DNA of 64,000 bases. It comes from Platycnemis pennipes (Eukaryota; Arthropoda; Insecta; Odonata; Platycnemididae). The notes under the pieces are model-generated. The model made no database searches and had not been told where the DNA came from. It saw only the letters and a list, made by a program, of their open reading frames with translations. The position numbers and the translations under genes are program-made. This document shows, in pieces, positions 25,077 through 36,652 of the stretch. The stretch lies in assembly GCA_933228895.1 (NCBI GenBank), contig OW121852.1, forward strand, positions 130,381,544 to 130,445,543. Direction: 5' to 3'. The stretch's first letter is position 1; every line of letters starts with the position of its first letter.

Positions 25077-25546
25077 GGTACAATGAAAACAAGGAAAGCA
25101 GCGCTGTGTCCGCCATTGCAGGAAGGCATAGTTGATTCGCGGGCTCTGTTTTGATTGGACGAATTGAATGACGTATGAGTTCGCATATAGATACCCTTTA
25201 AGAAAATGTTAAGAACATCTTTTTTGGCGCTTTTAATATAACAATTAATTGAAGGATAGATAAACGGATATTACATATAAGAAAAATAAGAAAAACGGCT
25301 CTGTGTTCGCCCTTGCAGGAAGGCAAAGTTGATTCGCGGTCTCTAAGAAAAATAGAGAAATAACAAAAAAAGCGCTGTGTCCGCTATTACAGGAAGGCGA
25401 AGTTGATTCGCGGGCTCAATTCTGATTGGACAAAGTGAATGACGTATGAGTTAGCATCTAGACCCACTTTTCAGAAAATGTTATGAACATGTTTTTTCGG
25501 TGCTTTTAAATTGAGAATTAATTGACGGATAGATAAACAGATATTA
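25077..25546. repeat. Satellite remnant between two pogo-like elements
   Basis: Two to three diverged monomers (GTCCGCCATTGCAGGAAGGC near 25,109; TTCTGATTGGACAAAGTGAA near 25,420). One is truncated near 25,330-25,370. They are clearly older than the homogenised core. Confidence 0.9.
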
Positions 25547-26116
25547 GGGTAGTCCGGGGCACGTTTAAGCAGGGCCCTTTGCTCGGTAACTAGGGAAACT
25601 AGATCTCCATCAGTCAAGTATTATTGTGCTGCAGCCTATCGGAGTCTCTCACAAACTTCCCGCCGCCTGTTGAGTGACTGTCTCGCTGTAGGGAGCACTT
25701 TTGTTTTTAAGAGCAAGGTAAGTAAATTTTCTTATGCTTGTATCGAAGCTCCCGGTGAGCTTAGCTTTTAGAATTAAGAATAAACAAATATGCACTTATA
25801 TATAGAATGTTAAGCTTGTTTAGAAGATATCTTTGTATGATCTAAAACCATGAGATTTACAGCAATAGTTTCGATTACAAAGCAAAGATGGCGGTGCGGC
25901 ACGTTTACGCAGCTCTGTTGGGGCACATTTACGCACTGCGTAAATGTTCCCCTGCAAGCTGTATGACTATTTAAGTATGATAGTATTCTATTAAACTGTT
26001 ATTTTTTATCATTTCACACGAGTTTATAAAATCTAGGTATTACTGTGTTAACTGATAACAGTGTAACTGATTTGTAACCTAAATATTGTCATGAATTCTT
26101 TGTGTTTATTTTTTAG

Positions 26117-26370
26117 ATGGTGAGAAATTACAAACATAAAACTGACAGAAGTAAGCTTGATCTCACAGTTCTTGTAAGTAAATAGTAGTACGTAGTAAGC
26201 TTGATCTCAAAAAATGCAAGTTCAAACGAGGAAAGAGTTCGATCAGAGCAGCTGCAGGAGCCTTTGAATTGAACGATAAAACGTTAGGAAACTATTGTAA
26301 TAAATGGGCAAACCTAACTGAAGAGGAATTGAAAAATAAAAACCAGCAAGAAAATGTAAGTTTTAAATAG
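26117..26370 (+). pseudogene. psq-type helix-turn-helix, N-terminal part of pogo transposase
   Basis: ATG at 26,117 starts MVRNYKHKTDRSKLDLTVL. After a short insertion the frame resumes with CKFKRGKSSIRAAAGAFELN, then DKTLGNYCNKW and NLTEEELKNK. This is the HTH_psq pattern (basic start, RAAA-x-x-F-x-L-N-x-x-T-L). The interruption includes a 15-16-bp direct duplication, AGTAAGCTTGATCTCA, at about 26,150 and 26,194, so it may be a small insertion or a degraded intron (GTAAGT at 26,174). DNA binding at the element's ends is inferred from the family. Confidence 0.75.
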
Positions 26371-26399
26371 AAAACATCAGAGAAGATCAGCTGATGGCT

Positions 26400-26894
26400 G
26401 CGCGACTTCTGGGACTCAAGGGACCTACCCAAGTCATGAAGAAGTGAGACCTTTTCAAAAGGCAGGTCCCAGAATTGAAGATAAAAAAGGAAGAAAAAAG
26501 AGGAAATCTGAAATACTTACAGGTACTCCAATAAAAGAATCCTTGATAAAAGATCAATCAAAGTCAAATGCTAAAAGAGAAAAAGTACAAGAGAGTAAAA
26601 AAAGGGTAATTAAGAAATTGTTTGATTATGGTGCAACTGAAAACGTTTCCATAGCAAAGGTTGACAAGGGGAAAAACCTTATGAAAAGGAGAATGAAGGA
26701 GGGACGAGGATTGAAATTGCTTATGTATTTACTGCTTAAAACCATATAAAAAATCAAAGGGTGAAGAATGAGTGCAGTGTTTAAAATGTAAGAGGTGGGC
26801 TCACGATCAATGTGCTTCAGGGGACACTTTATACTTTGTTTGTCATAATTGTAATTCTGACGATGAGGAAGAATGTGGCGAATCAAACACGTAA
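26400..26894 (+). pseudogene. C-terminal part of pogo-like transposase with PHD-like zinc motif
   Basis: From 26,440 the plus frame reads EVRPFQKAGPR, KKGRKKRKSEILTGTP, then a lysine-rich linker. After a frame change near 26,740 it continues VQCLKCKRWAHDQC...YFVCHNCNSDDEEE, ending at TAA 26,892-26,894. The C-x2-C...H-x2-C...C-x2-C spacing is a PHD/zinc-knuckle-like pattern seen at the C terminus of one group of insect psq-type pogo proteins. A tryptophan codon expected before VQC is TGA here. The DDE region that should precede this part is deleted. Confidence 0.7.
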
Positions 26895-27242
26895 TATGCA
26901 TTTTCTTTTCTGATTCCATTCGATGTAGCAAGAAACATGTCCTTAAAATGTCCAGTTATATGTTTTTGTTCCTTAATACACTATTTTATTATATGCTTAA
27001 ATGTGCACCGGTATGTACGTAAACGTGTCCCACATACGGGGCATGTTTTCGCACTTGACCTAGGACCATATAACAATTTGTAACACATATAAATGAAAAA
27101 TTAAGATTACGGAGCAGGTGACAAATTATAATTTAATATTTATATTATCACCTAAAAATATTGAAAATTATAATTTCAAACAATAATATTATTTTAAAAA
27201 TTTAGAGAAAAAATCCGCGTAAATGTGCCCCGGTCTACCCTA

Positions 27243-27960
27243 CAGTATAAGAAAAATAAGAAAAGTAGCTCTGTATCCCCGATTGTAATAAAGCGACTTA
27301 GCTTCGCTGGCTCTGTTGTGATTGGACGAAGTGAATGACGTATGAGTTCGCATGCAACACCCAATTTTTCGAGATGGTTAAGAACATCAGTTATTAGGCG
27401 CTTATTATTAGAGAAATAATTTACGGATCGATAAACGGAATTTAGGGTACAAGAAAAATAAGAAAAGTAGCTCTGTATCCCCGATTGTAACAAAGCGACT
27501 TAGCTTCGCTGGCTCTGTTGTGATTGGACGATGTGAATGACGTATGAGGTTGCCCACATTCCCGAAAGGGTTAAGATCATCAGTTTTTCCTTGCTTATAA
27601 TTTTAGAACTAATTGCGGATATAAAAACGGAAATTTAAAATATAAAAAAATAAGAAAAGCAGGGTTGTGTCCGCAATTGCAATAAGGCGAAGCAGCTTCC
27701 TGTGCTCAGTTTTGATTGGACGAAGTGAATGACGTATGAAATCGCATGCACGCCCATTTTTCTGAAAGGTATAGGAACATCATTTTTCGTCGCTTATTAT
27801 AAGAGGATTAATTGAGGGATCGAAAAACGGAAATTACGGTCTAAGAAATATAAGAAAAGCAGCGCTGTGTCCGCCATTGCAACAGGGCAAAGTAGCTTCG
27901 CGGGCTCAGTTCTGATTGGACGAAATAAACGGCGTATGAGGTTGTATGCGTCATGCGGAA
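27243..27960. repeat. Right, diverged edge of satellite
   Basis: Three to four diverged monomers (GTGATTGGACGAAGTGAATG near 27,318 and a variant near 27,518; TTTGATTGGACGAAGTGAAT near 27,711). They end at about 27,960, where unrelated sequence starts. The variants resemble the left-edge units (TTCGCTGGCTCTGTTGTGATT type) more than the core, which fits homogenisation working inward. Confidence 0.9.
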
Positions 27961-29162
27961 ATCACTGTCTTTTTATTTGATATACTTCATCTGATTATGC
28001 CATTAAACAGTAGGGTAATCGACCCTATTAGTAACTGACTAGCTTCGCCAATGTATTTATATTAAACTCCCTATCTATAAACAATTAAGGAGAAACTTTT
28101 CAATGCCAGTTATATATAATCCAAGTGCTATATAAGTCTACTAGAAAGATCTATAAACTTTTTATTAAACATTCTATAAACATTCCATTTCCACAAAATT
28201 TCCATTGTTCTCCGGATTACTCCATGTGCTTTAACTATAGTCCATATCTTTCTAGATAGTTCTACAAGCCATGAGAATGATCTAGTCCATATGTTATAGA
28301 TACTTCCATAGGCTTCGAAGTGGTTTAAAATTTCATTCTCGAATTTTCCAGAACGCTATGCCTGCCCGCGTTAGAAGGTTTACCTCGCGGAGCCCGTAGG
28401 TATTTACTCTCTACGGCGCGCAACAGATACTTTAGTGAGTCCTTTGTGAGTTATCATGGACGATTAGATTTAGAGCCTCTTCAGGTTTGGTATATGGGCG
28501 TCTAATACGGATATCTACTTGCTCAGCCGCCCACGCAAGCTTCACTTTTTGGGACGCGTTGGTGTAATGGAGGAAAATTCACGCATGAACTTTGCGTTCT
28601 GGCGCTCTCCATATGCGCATAAACTTGATGATATGCATGCATAACAATGGCACAATACATATTTGTGTATTCACGCACGTTACATGACTATGCATGCCGT
28701 GAAGACTCTCTATTTACTATATATTAGGCGCGGTGAACTTAGCTGGAGTGGTCCACACGATGCACTGACGTTCACTTATCACGGTATAAAATTTGAAACC
28801 GCAGGTCTCCGCAGCCAACATTTATTGGGATATGGTCAGTAGATCATGCCTCACATGTCTCATATCGAAAGAAAACTGTGCAAAGCGGTGAACATTTTGT
28901 AGCTCACTTTATGTGTAATAGGTTTTGTTTTGGGATATAAAGATTTATGCATTGCTCTAAAATTGCCGAAAACCATCAATCCTGAAACATTTGATGAAAA
29001 TATTATGTAAATAGTGCAGCTATCCGTGAAAAAATATTCAAACCATGTCAATTTACGTTTTTGTTCACAGCAGGAAAACTTTCGAGATGACTTTACCGCG
29101 TTGGGAAACCATTTATCAAAAACGGGTGAAAAGAAAGGCCTATATCTGTGATATTCACCTTA
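27961..29162. other. Intergenic, no gene seen
   Basis: AT-rich sequence rich in TCTATA/ATAAAC words at 28,060-28,330 and mixed sequence after that. There is no recognisable frame, RNA gene or terminal repeat. Confidence 0.45.
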
Positions 29163-29983
29163 CAATAGGGTAGTTTCCTGTTATTTTTTTGTCTTGATCG
29201 AAAGACCTCTGGAGTATGTATTTTAAGCCGTTCGATTTTAAATGACGTTAAGTATTTTTTTCTCATTAATTAAAAAGTGAAAAAAATCAATGGCGCGAAA
29301 ACGCGACGGAAAACTATTGCATTCCGGTTAATCCTACGTGTGACGTCAAAATATTTCCTCTACCTGCCACCAGGTGGTGCTGCGGACGCTTCTAAGTAGA
29401 AGCTGCAGTCCGTTAAAGCTTATTAACTAGTAACGGAGGTGTATTTATTCCGTAAATTTATTATAATTTACTTTCATTTATTTATTCAATATTATTTATG
29501 CAGTTGATTCATTTAAAATTAGTTAGTATTCTTTTCACAAGCATACCGTGAAGTTCGCCCATCGCCGCACGACCTTCACGCCATGCTTCGTCGTAGCAGA
29601 ACACTCCGCGAGCAGGATGTCATTGATCCTATAAAACGACTATTAATACAATGTTTAACAGAGAAGTCTTTTCGAGCGTTGATAGTTTTCGCAGGCTATT
29701 ACTAATACATATTCACTAGAGCTGAGGGGCCCTGAAATACAATGGTAAGTTCAGGAGACGAATTTTCCTCTGCCTCGCAACGTAAACTTGCTACGTCAGC
29801 AAGAAGGCAGCGCACCCCGCCATTTCAGAGCCTTTTCAAATGGCCTTAAAATTAACATTTATATGTCTAGTAAACTGGGATTTCTAAACACCAACTTTTT
29901 GTGTAAATTAAATACATTTATCGTAGGGCACAAATCGCAATTAATGAAGTCTATTTTCTTTGATGAAGGAAACTACCCTATTG
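29163..29983. mobile_element. MITE-like element, about 820 bp
   Basis: Inverted ends CAATAGGGTAGTTTCCT (left) and AGGAAACTACCCTATTG (right) match over 17 bp. Both are followed inward by T-rich sequence with ATCAAAG/ATCGAAAG. Flanks are TTA on the left and TCA on the right, possibly a mutated 3-bp duplication. The GGGTAGTTTCCTTC terminus is a common look for insect MITEs (recollection, not searched). No transposase is inside. Confidence 0.65.
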
Positions 29984-31616
29984 TCAAATTTCTTATTAAA
30001 TATGTTACTCGGAATACTTTGTTTAGAAAGAAAAATGTTAGAAAGAGAAATGTTAGAAAGAAAACAGTTTTAAAAACGGAATATCGGAAAAACTCATCAA
30101 TTACGGTTAACGGGTACGTCAATTACGTGCAAAATATTTACTTGCTCATAGTTCATTTCGTTAGATTTGAGGTTACTATTTCCAACTTTAATAATTTATG
30201 CAAATTTTCAATTTACTTCAACTTTGACACTAGTTTGTGGATAATTCATAACTGGCCAGAACTTGAAGGTGTATTAAAGCCTTTTTCCCACTTATTAACA
30301 CCTACAAACTTTAATGTATTCACTGGTCCATAATTCGTAGTAATGTTATTTTATTATATCTATAATACTATAAGTTCGACATTTTAAAAGCAGAATTAAT
30401 TTTTATATTTTAATTGAGTTTTAAATTGTTCCTTCACCTGTCAGTAAATAAATTAATGACAGCAGAATAACATTTATCTTATTAATTGAATTTCCAGTAT
30501 TTGAGGTATTCGCATTCGAGATATTGGAATATTCAAGGCATGGTTTAATCTTTAAATTCAAGATATCTGTTATTCGGCCCATCTCTAGCTAAAACACCAC
30601 TTAACCAAGATGCTTTGAAGAAAATTCAGTCATCAATTCCACTTGTTGGTCGAGTACCACCTACTTAGGCACACCAAGAGGGTTATGCTATATTAAGGAT
30701 ACTGTTGGAGACTAGATGGCAAATGGCTAGAAGACAACCCGGTGTTTGCTAAATTTGCAATGTACCTAACCCTTGAGGACACCCACAAACAACGTGGGGA
30801 GTGAAACTTCATTCTCTCAGTGTTCCGTTGTAGTCAGCGAACGTTGACGTCGATTGAAACCGGAAAATGCTGTGACTTTAACAATGCTTGCATTCAAGTA
30901 GCTTAAAGTAAAGTAAATTTGCTTAGGTATTACTTAAGTAATTACATAGGCTCTACATACAATGGTAACTTAAAGTAAATACTATTTTATGCACTGTTAA
31001 TGTAAAGAAATACCAAGACAAATAAGACAGGTAGAACGAAATATCAGTTATTTAGAGAAGCTGTCAGTTAGCGTTGTAATGAACTATTACTCTGTTTTTC
31101 ACAGTTTTAATTTGTTACTACTTAAATTTAAGAACAATGACTAAGTGTATGTTCATATCCTACGAACTGTTTATGTGCCGTTGGAAAGTACGGGAAAAAT
31201 ATTGTAATTTTTAATTTTTTTACTGTATCATTTGTACTAGAAAAAGCAAAGATAAACATAAAGCTACACTAAAATACTTCAAGTATCTTAAAACTAATTT
31301 TTTTTATAAAACTTTTTTTCCTGGACCACTACCTATAATTTTCATTTTCAATGGACGGTCTGATACTGATGAGTATGGCATTTACTTGAAATTGAACTGG
31401 AAAAAACTTCGATTCCTCCGTACTCGCAAAGAAACGATTCCTAGAAGGTTGATGGAGTAAGTAGCGATGGGTTGTCGCTGGCTTAAAAGAGGTCAGACTC
31501 TTTCTTCTTATTTTTGACTTTGGCGGAAACGCTGATCTGAGAAGTGGCATTCAGGGTGAAGGTGTTGAAAATACAAGCTAGAAATCGGTGCTCTACGAAA
31601 GGTTGCCGAAAACGCG
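29984..31616. other. Intergenic, no gene supported
   Basis: Contains a 181-codon plus frame (29,788-30,333, starting inside the MITE) with no motif, low-complexity composition and no splice context. TATTCGGCCCATCTCTAGC near 30,575 resembles a hAT terminus, but no partner end was found. Confidence 0.4.
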
Positions 31617-31912
31617 CAAGATTAGAGAGATAGATTGTCGTAGTGATAGATTCAAAATGGCATTTTTCCCCCGTACTATAAGAGAACAGAATAGGCAGCA
31701 TAGCAAAGGGATAGGTAGGGGAAATTTGTTAGAGCAGTCTGTAGTGCACGATGTATGTATTAAACCCTTATATACTATTGATACTAACAATCTAGTTGCA
31801 TGAGACCCTATAGTTGCTTGTTTGCGTGTTAGTAGTTCATGCTTGATGATCTTCAACCCCCTGCCACACACCCTCGCGGTGGCTTGCAGGGTATCGTGTA
31901 GATGTAGATGAA
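31617..31912 (+). mobile_element. LINE 3' end (jockey/CR1-like family), 5'-truncated
   Basis: Encodes the end of ORF2, KIREIDCRSDRFKMAFFPRT, then a 3' UTR ending CCCTCGCGGTGGC...GGGTATCGTGTAGATGTAG. The same 3' end is at 32,533-32,838 (minus), 52,256-53,405 (minus, longest) and 59,655-60,116 (plus). The terminal short GTAGAT repeat is typical of jockey/CR1-type elements. Confidence 0.8.
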
Positions 31913-32532
31913 TTCGGGAGGTTACAACAGTAATTAATAGTTCTTAATTGTATTTTTTACTTATTAAGCCCACCTTGGGTTTCAAATTTCTGAATGAGGT
32001 TGGATGAATCGTACTGTTAGAATATAAATATCCTCCGCTATCCGCCGTTTGACCGGTCAATTTAGACTGAAAGGCTTTGGTGACTAAAGCACGGCGATTC
32101 CATTCCTGATTGGTGCGAGTGGTCGACAGTTAATTGGATTGTCTCGCTGCTGACGTCAGGTCCGAAAGGGGATTGGATCCATCGCGGTGCTAATGCCAAC
32201 CTCACTTTGAGCTCGATGGATCGCTCTCAAAAGCCAGACGAGAGCGGACTCAATGGGTCGGAGATTGCTGCAATCACTTCTGTGCAGACAGGCACTAGGA
32301 TAGCCTCACTGGCCAAGGAGGGACTGATTAAAGCTGTCGCATTAATAGCTACTAGTGCATTTTTATCCCAATTATGAGCAAGACTGCGATTTTCTTCGGA
32401 TTATGACCTCAGGTTAGACGGTGCGATTTGACCTTAGCCATTAGAATATTAACAACTAGGGGACTCCAGTTGTCACTCTGTTACTATGCAGACCTAATCC
32501 TAAACCTAGTTTGTTTCCATTTAGTACATATA

Positions 32533-32838
32533 CCTCTCCGCGATTCCCGTGAGGGTGTGTGGTAGGGAGTGAATATCACTAAGCATGCTAGATTGACATG
32601 CAAACAAAATACTAAGTGGAAACATGCTACATAATAGGGTTTCATTCAACTAGATGGTTAGTATCTGCATAGTAATAAAGAGATTTGTTGTTCATACATG
32701 CATCATGCACTACAGACTACTCTAAAATATTTCCCCTACCTATCCCTTTGCTATGCTGCCTATTCTCTTCTCATATATAACGGGTAAAAAAGGCCATTTT
32801 GAATCTATCAGTACGGCAATCTATCTCTCTAACAGCAT
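32533..32838 (-). mobile_element. LINE 3' end, same family, opposite orientation
   Basis: Reverse of the previous copy. From the right it begins at CTCTCTAACAG/CAATCTATC and runs through CCCTACCTATCCCTTTGCTA to GTGAGGGTGTGTGGTAGGG. Together with the plus copy at 31,617 it makes an inverted pair about 0.6 kb apart. Confidence 0.8.
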
Positions 32839-32872
32839 AGGAAATATGCCACAGAGAAAAAAATCATTCGTC

Positions 32873-32940
32873 TTGACAGGGACTCGAACCCGGATCCCCT
32901 GATTTCCGGTCCTGTGGACCGGAAATCGCATCTCTTCTTG
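32873..32940 (-). repeat. tRNA-like SINE fragment with a perfect hairpin
   Basis: The minus strand has the B box GGGTTCGAGTCCCTGTC. Next to it lies a perfect palindrome: GATTTCCGGTCC, TGT, GGACCGGAAATC (32,901-32,927), a 12-bp stem with a 3-nt loop where a tRNA anticodon arm would sit. The same leader (ACAGGGACTCGAACCC on the plus strand) recurs at 36,555. Confidence 0.6.
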
Positions 32941-33049
32941 GGACCTTCTTTTTTCCCTTCAATTATTATGGTGCTGAGATTGCTTCTGTTTCATAATTGC
33001 CCCAAAAACTCCCTCTAACTCTTCACTTCACCTTCATTTTCGATGACAA

Positions 33050-33790
33050 GTTCTCAATTCTTTCCCCTTATACCATTAAATTCCCACCACTTTCCTGTAT
33101 GTGATTTACCACTATATTGTAGGCTTTTACCACCCTGTGACATCTGCCATTCCGTTGAAGGAAGTTTTTTACATATTGGCATAACCCCTTCCTCCACATT
33201 TCTCTTCCTTTTCTCACTTTACGACTTATTTCATTCTTATTCTTTTACAGCAGTTCTCCTCCTTCAGTTTCGCATTCTTGTGTTCTCGTCTCTCTTCGAT
33301 CAGGTCTTACACTCCATTGGCGATGCATAACTTCTTTTGGCAGCTTTTCTCCTCCACAAAACATCTTCCACAGCTTCATGTAACCCATTTTTTGTCTCTT
33401 CTTCAACTGGTTGCTCAGTAAGGTCCTATTGCAGTTTTTAAATTTTGCATAATGACGGGTTTCACTGCGTTATTTTGGTTTTAAGACTTCTACCTTCTTG
33501 TCTTGTGAATATTCTTGTCCACTGCTTTTTGAAAGGCCATTTGATAATTTCTCCTTCAGTATTTCTACAAGCCAAAAGTTCTACACCATTTTCTTTAGTA
33601 TTTTGAGTTCCAGATGTAAATTCGTCTTCACTAAGTTGTGGTCACTGCCGATTCACTAGTCTACACCTAGCATAGCTTTTGAAGTCCTCCTTTCTGGTTA
33701 GGAAAAGAAATACAACTTTGTACGATCCAAGCCTTATTTTTTCCGGCCATTGTTCCAACATTCAATGCCATTATCAACGCTGAAAGAAGA
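33050..33790 (-). pseudogene. Possible LINE endonuclease-region remnant
   Basis: In the minus translation, NVGTMAGKNK near 33,760 and SDHNLVKTNLHLELKILKK near 33,630 look like the start and the SDHNLV motif of the apurinic endonuclease of RTE/CR1-type LINEs. The region between is far too short, so an internal deletion is needed. Downstream EEKLPKEVMHRQW is a weak match to the linker. Many stops. Tentative. Confidence 0.35.
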
Positions 33791-34286
33791 AATCATACAT
33801 TGATAATTCCTGTGAATATCGAAACTATAATCAACAAAAATAAGGTGTTGAACTGCTAAAGTTATAAATATTTTCCTGTAAAACATTTCCATTAAGTTAA
33901 GCTGGAGCCTTTTATTGTCTTCACCATGATTATGAATCTCTGCCTCCCTAAAATTTAGTCAATTTTTATCTTTTTCTATCTCCTGGTATTTTACATGAAT
34001 ATTTAATTCAGTTGTAGATTATAAACTAAATATTTGCTTAACCAATTTTACCCTTCTAACCAAGTATATACCGTTCTAACTTGTATTGAGTACAGAATTA
34101 AAACCGTTTTTCTCCTCTCACCTTTAAATTTCCAATTTCATATTTTAGCATCTTGGTTTTTGACGACAGCAGCGTTCCAGTCACCTAATTAATTTGACGT
34201 TTCTTCTCATCTTACCTACTTTCCATCTCGTCCCTTCTGCTAAGTAGTGTGAAGCTCTCGTCCTCCTAGTATTGTTAAACACATGG
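33791..34286. other. Intergenic, no gene seen
   Basis: AT-rich, T-tract-rich sequence between the LINE-like remnant and the fold-back element. No supported feature. Confidence 0.4.
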
Positions 34287-34904
34287 ATGATTTTTCGGGA
34301 GTTTAGGTTCTGTTTTAATAATGAAAAATATTTAAGTTTTGGCCGACGTTTCAGAAATTGTATTTTTCCTTCTTCAGGACTAAAAATGGGATGAACCACC
34401 AATAACATATCAATAATAAGTAACATGATCAACAGGATGTTGACAGTGCCGAATGCTTTACAATATAATTTTTTACACATTTCAACGCCAAAATATTACA
34501 TGGAATAAATTTTACATACCATATTAGCAAAGATCAAAATTAACGTAAAAAAAGAACTGACATTTGTGATTGAAGTAAAATATATAACACTTTAATACAT
34601 CGAAATTAAAAAATTATAACACATAGACCTTAGCAACCAATTTGTAAGCAAATTCATCTTATAGAACTTAAGGTATGTTAAATTTATTCCATGTAATTTT
34701 TTGGCGTTAAAATTTGTAAAATATTATAATGTAAAGCCTTTGACACTGTAAGCATCCTTTAAATCATGTTACTTATTACTGTTATGTTATTGGTGGTTCA
34801 TCTCATTCTTAACCCTGCAGAAGGAAAAATACAACCACCGAAACGTCGGCCAAAATTTAAATATTTTTCATTTTTAAAAAAGGACCTTAACTCCCGAAAA
34901 ATCA
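34287..34904. mobile_element. Fold-back element, about 230-bp arms
   Basis: The left arm 34,287-34,522 and right arm 34,671-34,904 are inverted copies (TTTTGGCCGACGTTTC and GAAACGTCGGCCAAAA; GGATGAACCACCAATAACAT and its reverse counterpart). A 150-bp AT-rich spacer separates them. The CTTCTTCAGG...GAAACGTCGG signature resembles terminal parts of Penelope-like elements, as recalled. The two mirror-image ORFs over the arms are by-products of the inversion. Confidence 0.75.
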
Positions 34905-36540
34905 ATAATATATTTAATAAAAACAGGTCTGGAATTCAACTTACCAAGTATTAATATAGTATATTTTCAAGTCATTCTTTACTCCCTGTATCCCACTTGC
35001 AGTTGTTATCACTTCCCGAAGGCATTCAAGCATCTGTTTTTTTATATAATCGTGTTATTCGCTACGTACGAGTGCAGCAAACAATCTATTTTTTTAATAT
35101 TCCAAATCAAAGACGTCATTGTACTTTGAAGAAGGCTATTGTGCTACCAGAGTCAGAATAAATTTTTCCTATGCGTCCAATTTTACGTATCGGAGGTAAC
35201 ATGAAGAGACTGAGAATGGTGAACTAAAAGTAGACCAATGAAAAAGTACACTCTCAACATTTAAATTCAAAGAAAACTATGATAAAATCTCTAAGGCATA
35301 GTAAAACAATATACACTAAGATGTCATCAAATATTCCTTTCCACAAATGGATAAAAAATTTTGTTGGCAAATATGACAGTGAGCACCTAAATAAACTGTT
35401 ATCTCCGCATAATTCCTCCATTATTTTTTTAAAGTGTCATTATCAGAATTGGTGCATAAACTAATGAAAATCATTTGTCAGGAAAGTAAATACTTCCATT
35501 AATACTATACCATAGCCGTTTCTCCGATAAATATTCTAATATTAACAATCAATTAAAAAAATTAAATCATCATGACAAAAATACAAGTTAGCAAATGCAT
35601 TTGCATTTTATAAAAATATCATTTTTTCTTGGGCAAAAGAAGTAATTTCTTGCAAATATATTTTCGTTCAAAAGTCTAATATGAATATGAAATAAATTCC
35701 ATAAAACATTTTATTTATATACATATGGTGCTATGAAATGATCCATTTTAAGCTACATTCAAAGCTTAAAAAATATATCCAATTTGGAGTAAAAAATATA
35801 TAACATACGGATACCTTCAATTAGTAAGTAGGCATCGAAGAGAGCAATTTTAACATTTTAGGTCCACTGTAGCTTTCAATTAATGTCCATTGGTAAAAAT
35901 AATTAATGTGAAGAAATGAAAAGTGAACAAATATTATGCCATTTGGAAATAACTTCATTTTCCATCCATTATTGTGAGCTCAGGTCTTAAGATAGCTGAA
36001 CGGATCTTATTCAAGTCTTTTAAGATATATAGTGCTAGAGTATAGATGCTGCTAGTTAAATATTACTTTCTTCTGACAGTACGTTCCCCAATACGTGTCG
36101 GTCATATTACACTGGAACTTCGATACACTTCTTCATGGCGGCAAACAATGCCAAGAAATTTCGGATACCGAAAATCAATGCACTTGAACCTAACTGAAGT
36201 CCAAATGCTTAAAAGTATTCCCATATTCACTGTGAATTCTAAAGGAATAGTAGTTTTCAGGCAAATAATTTTTTGGTGTTCATTTGTACTTCCATCTCGC
36301 GGCACGTTCTTTAAGCTTCCCGCTCACTCAACTCAGCGATGCTGTCATGTCCTCGCACTTTTTAATTCACTAGTTGGCGGACCATCGCATTGCGCAGCCT
36401 CAGGTACTTGGTTGGAGTAATCCACGAACGGGAGATTTGATGGAACTCCGGCAGACTGAAAAAGAGCAAAGTAAGGGTGCATTACGTTAAAATTCGTTGA
36501 CTGAGAACTAGAATACGATAGCAGAAATTCCACAGTGAAA
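34905..36540. other. Intergenic, no gene seen
   Basis: Strongly AT-rich. The frames at 35,279-35,464 and 36,046-36,420 have no recognisable motif. Confidence 0.45.
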
Positions 36541-36625
36541 CAAGTCCTTCTCGACAGGGACTCGAACCCAGGACCTCTAACTTCCGGCCAGTTGCTCTAC
36601 CAATTGAGCCACCAAGGCTTCTTTC
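36541..36625 (-). repeat. tRNA-like SINE head (not a functional tRNA)
   Basis: The minus strand reads GTGGCTCAATTGGTAGAGC (A box/D arm) and GGGTTCGAGTCCCTG (B box/T arm), with an AACT/AGTT anticodon stem around GGCCGGA. The acceptor stem pairs over only four bases and position 33 is not U. I call a tRNA-derived SINE or pseudo-tRNA. It shares its B-box flank with 32,873-32,940. Confidence 0.65.
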
Positions 36626-36652
36626 TCTTCTGTGGATTTCTAGATGACTTGA

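Larger units (their letters stand above)
25547..27240 (+). mobile_element. Second pogo-like element in the satellite, core deleted
   Basis: Inverted ends GGGTAGTCCGGGGCACGTTTA (left, first 19 bases conserved) and, from the right, GGGTAGACCGGGGCACATTT. They sit between a TA duplication in a satellite monomer: GATAT-TA on the left, TA-CAGTATAAG on the right, restoring the monomer word GATATTACAGTATAAG. The interior keeps the two ends of a pogo-type transposase gene but not the catalytic core. Confidence 0.9.

Noticed and set aside
11650..27960. CENP-B box in the satellite
   Set aside because: The closest word, TTCGTCCAATCAGAA, lacks the required CGGG half.
29788..30333. 181-codon plus-strand protein gene
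   Set aside because: Starts inside a MITE, has no recognisable domain and low-complexity composition, with no splice context.
36541..36625. Functional tRNA gene (CCG anticodon)
   Set aside because: The acceptor stem pairs over only four bases, the anticodon loop lacks U33, and a related flank recurs at 32,873; a SINE or pseudo-tRNA fits better.
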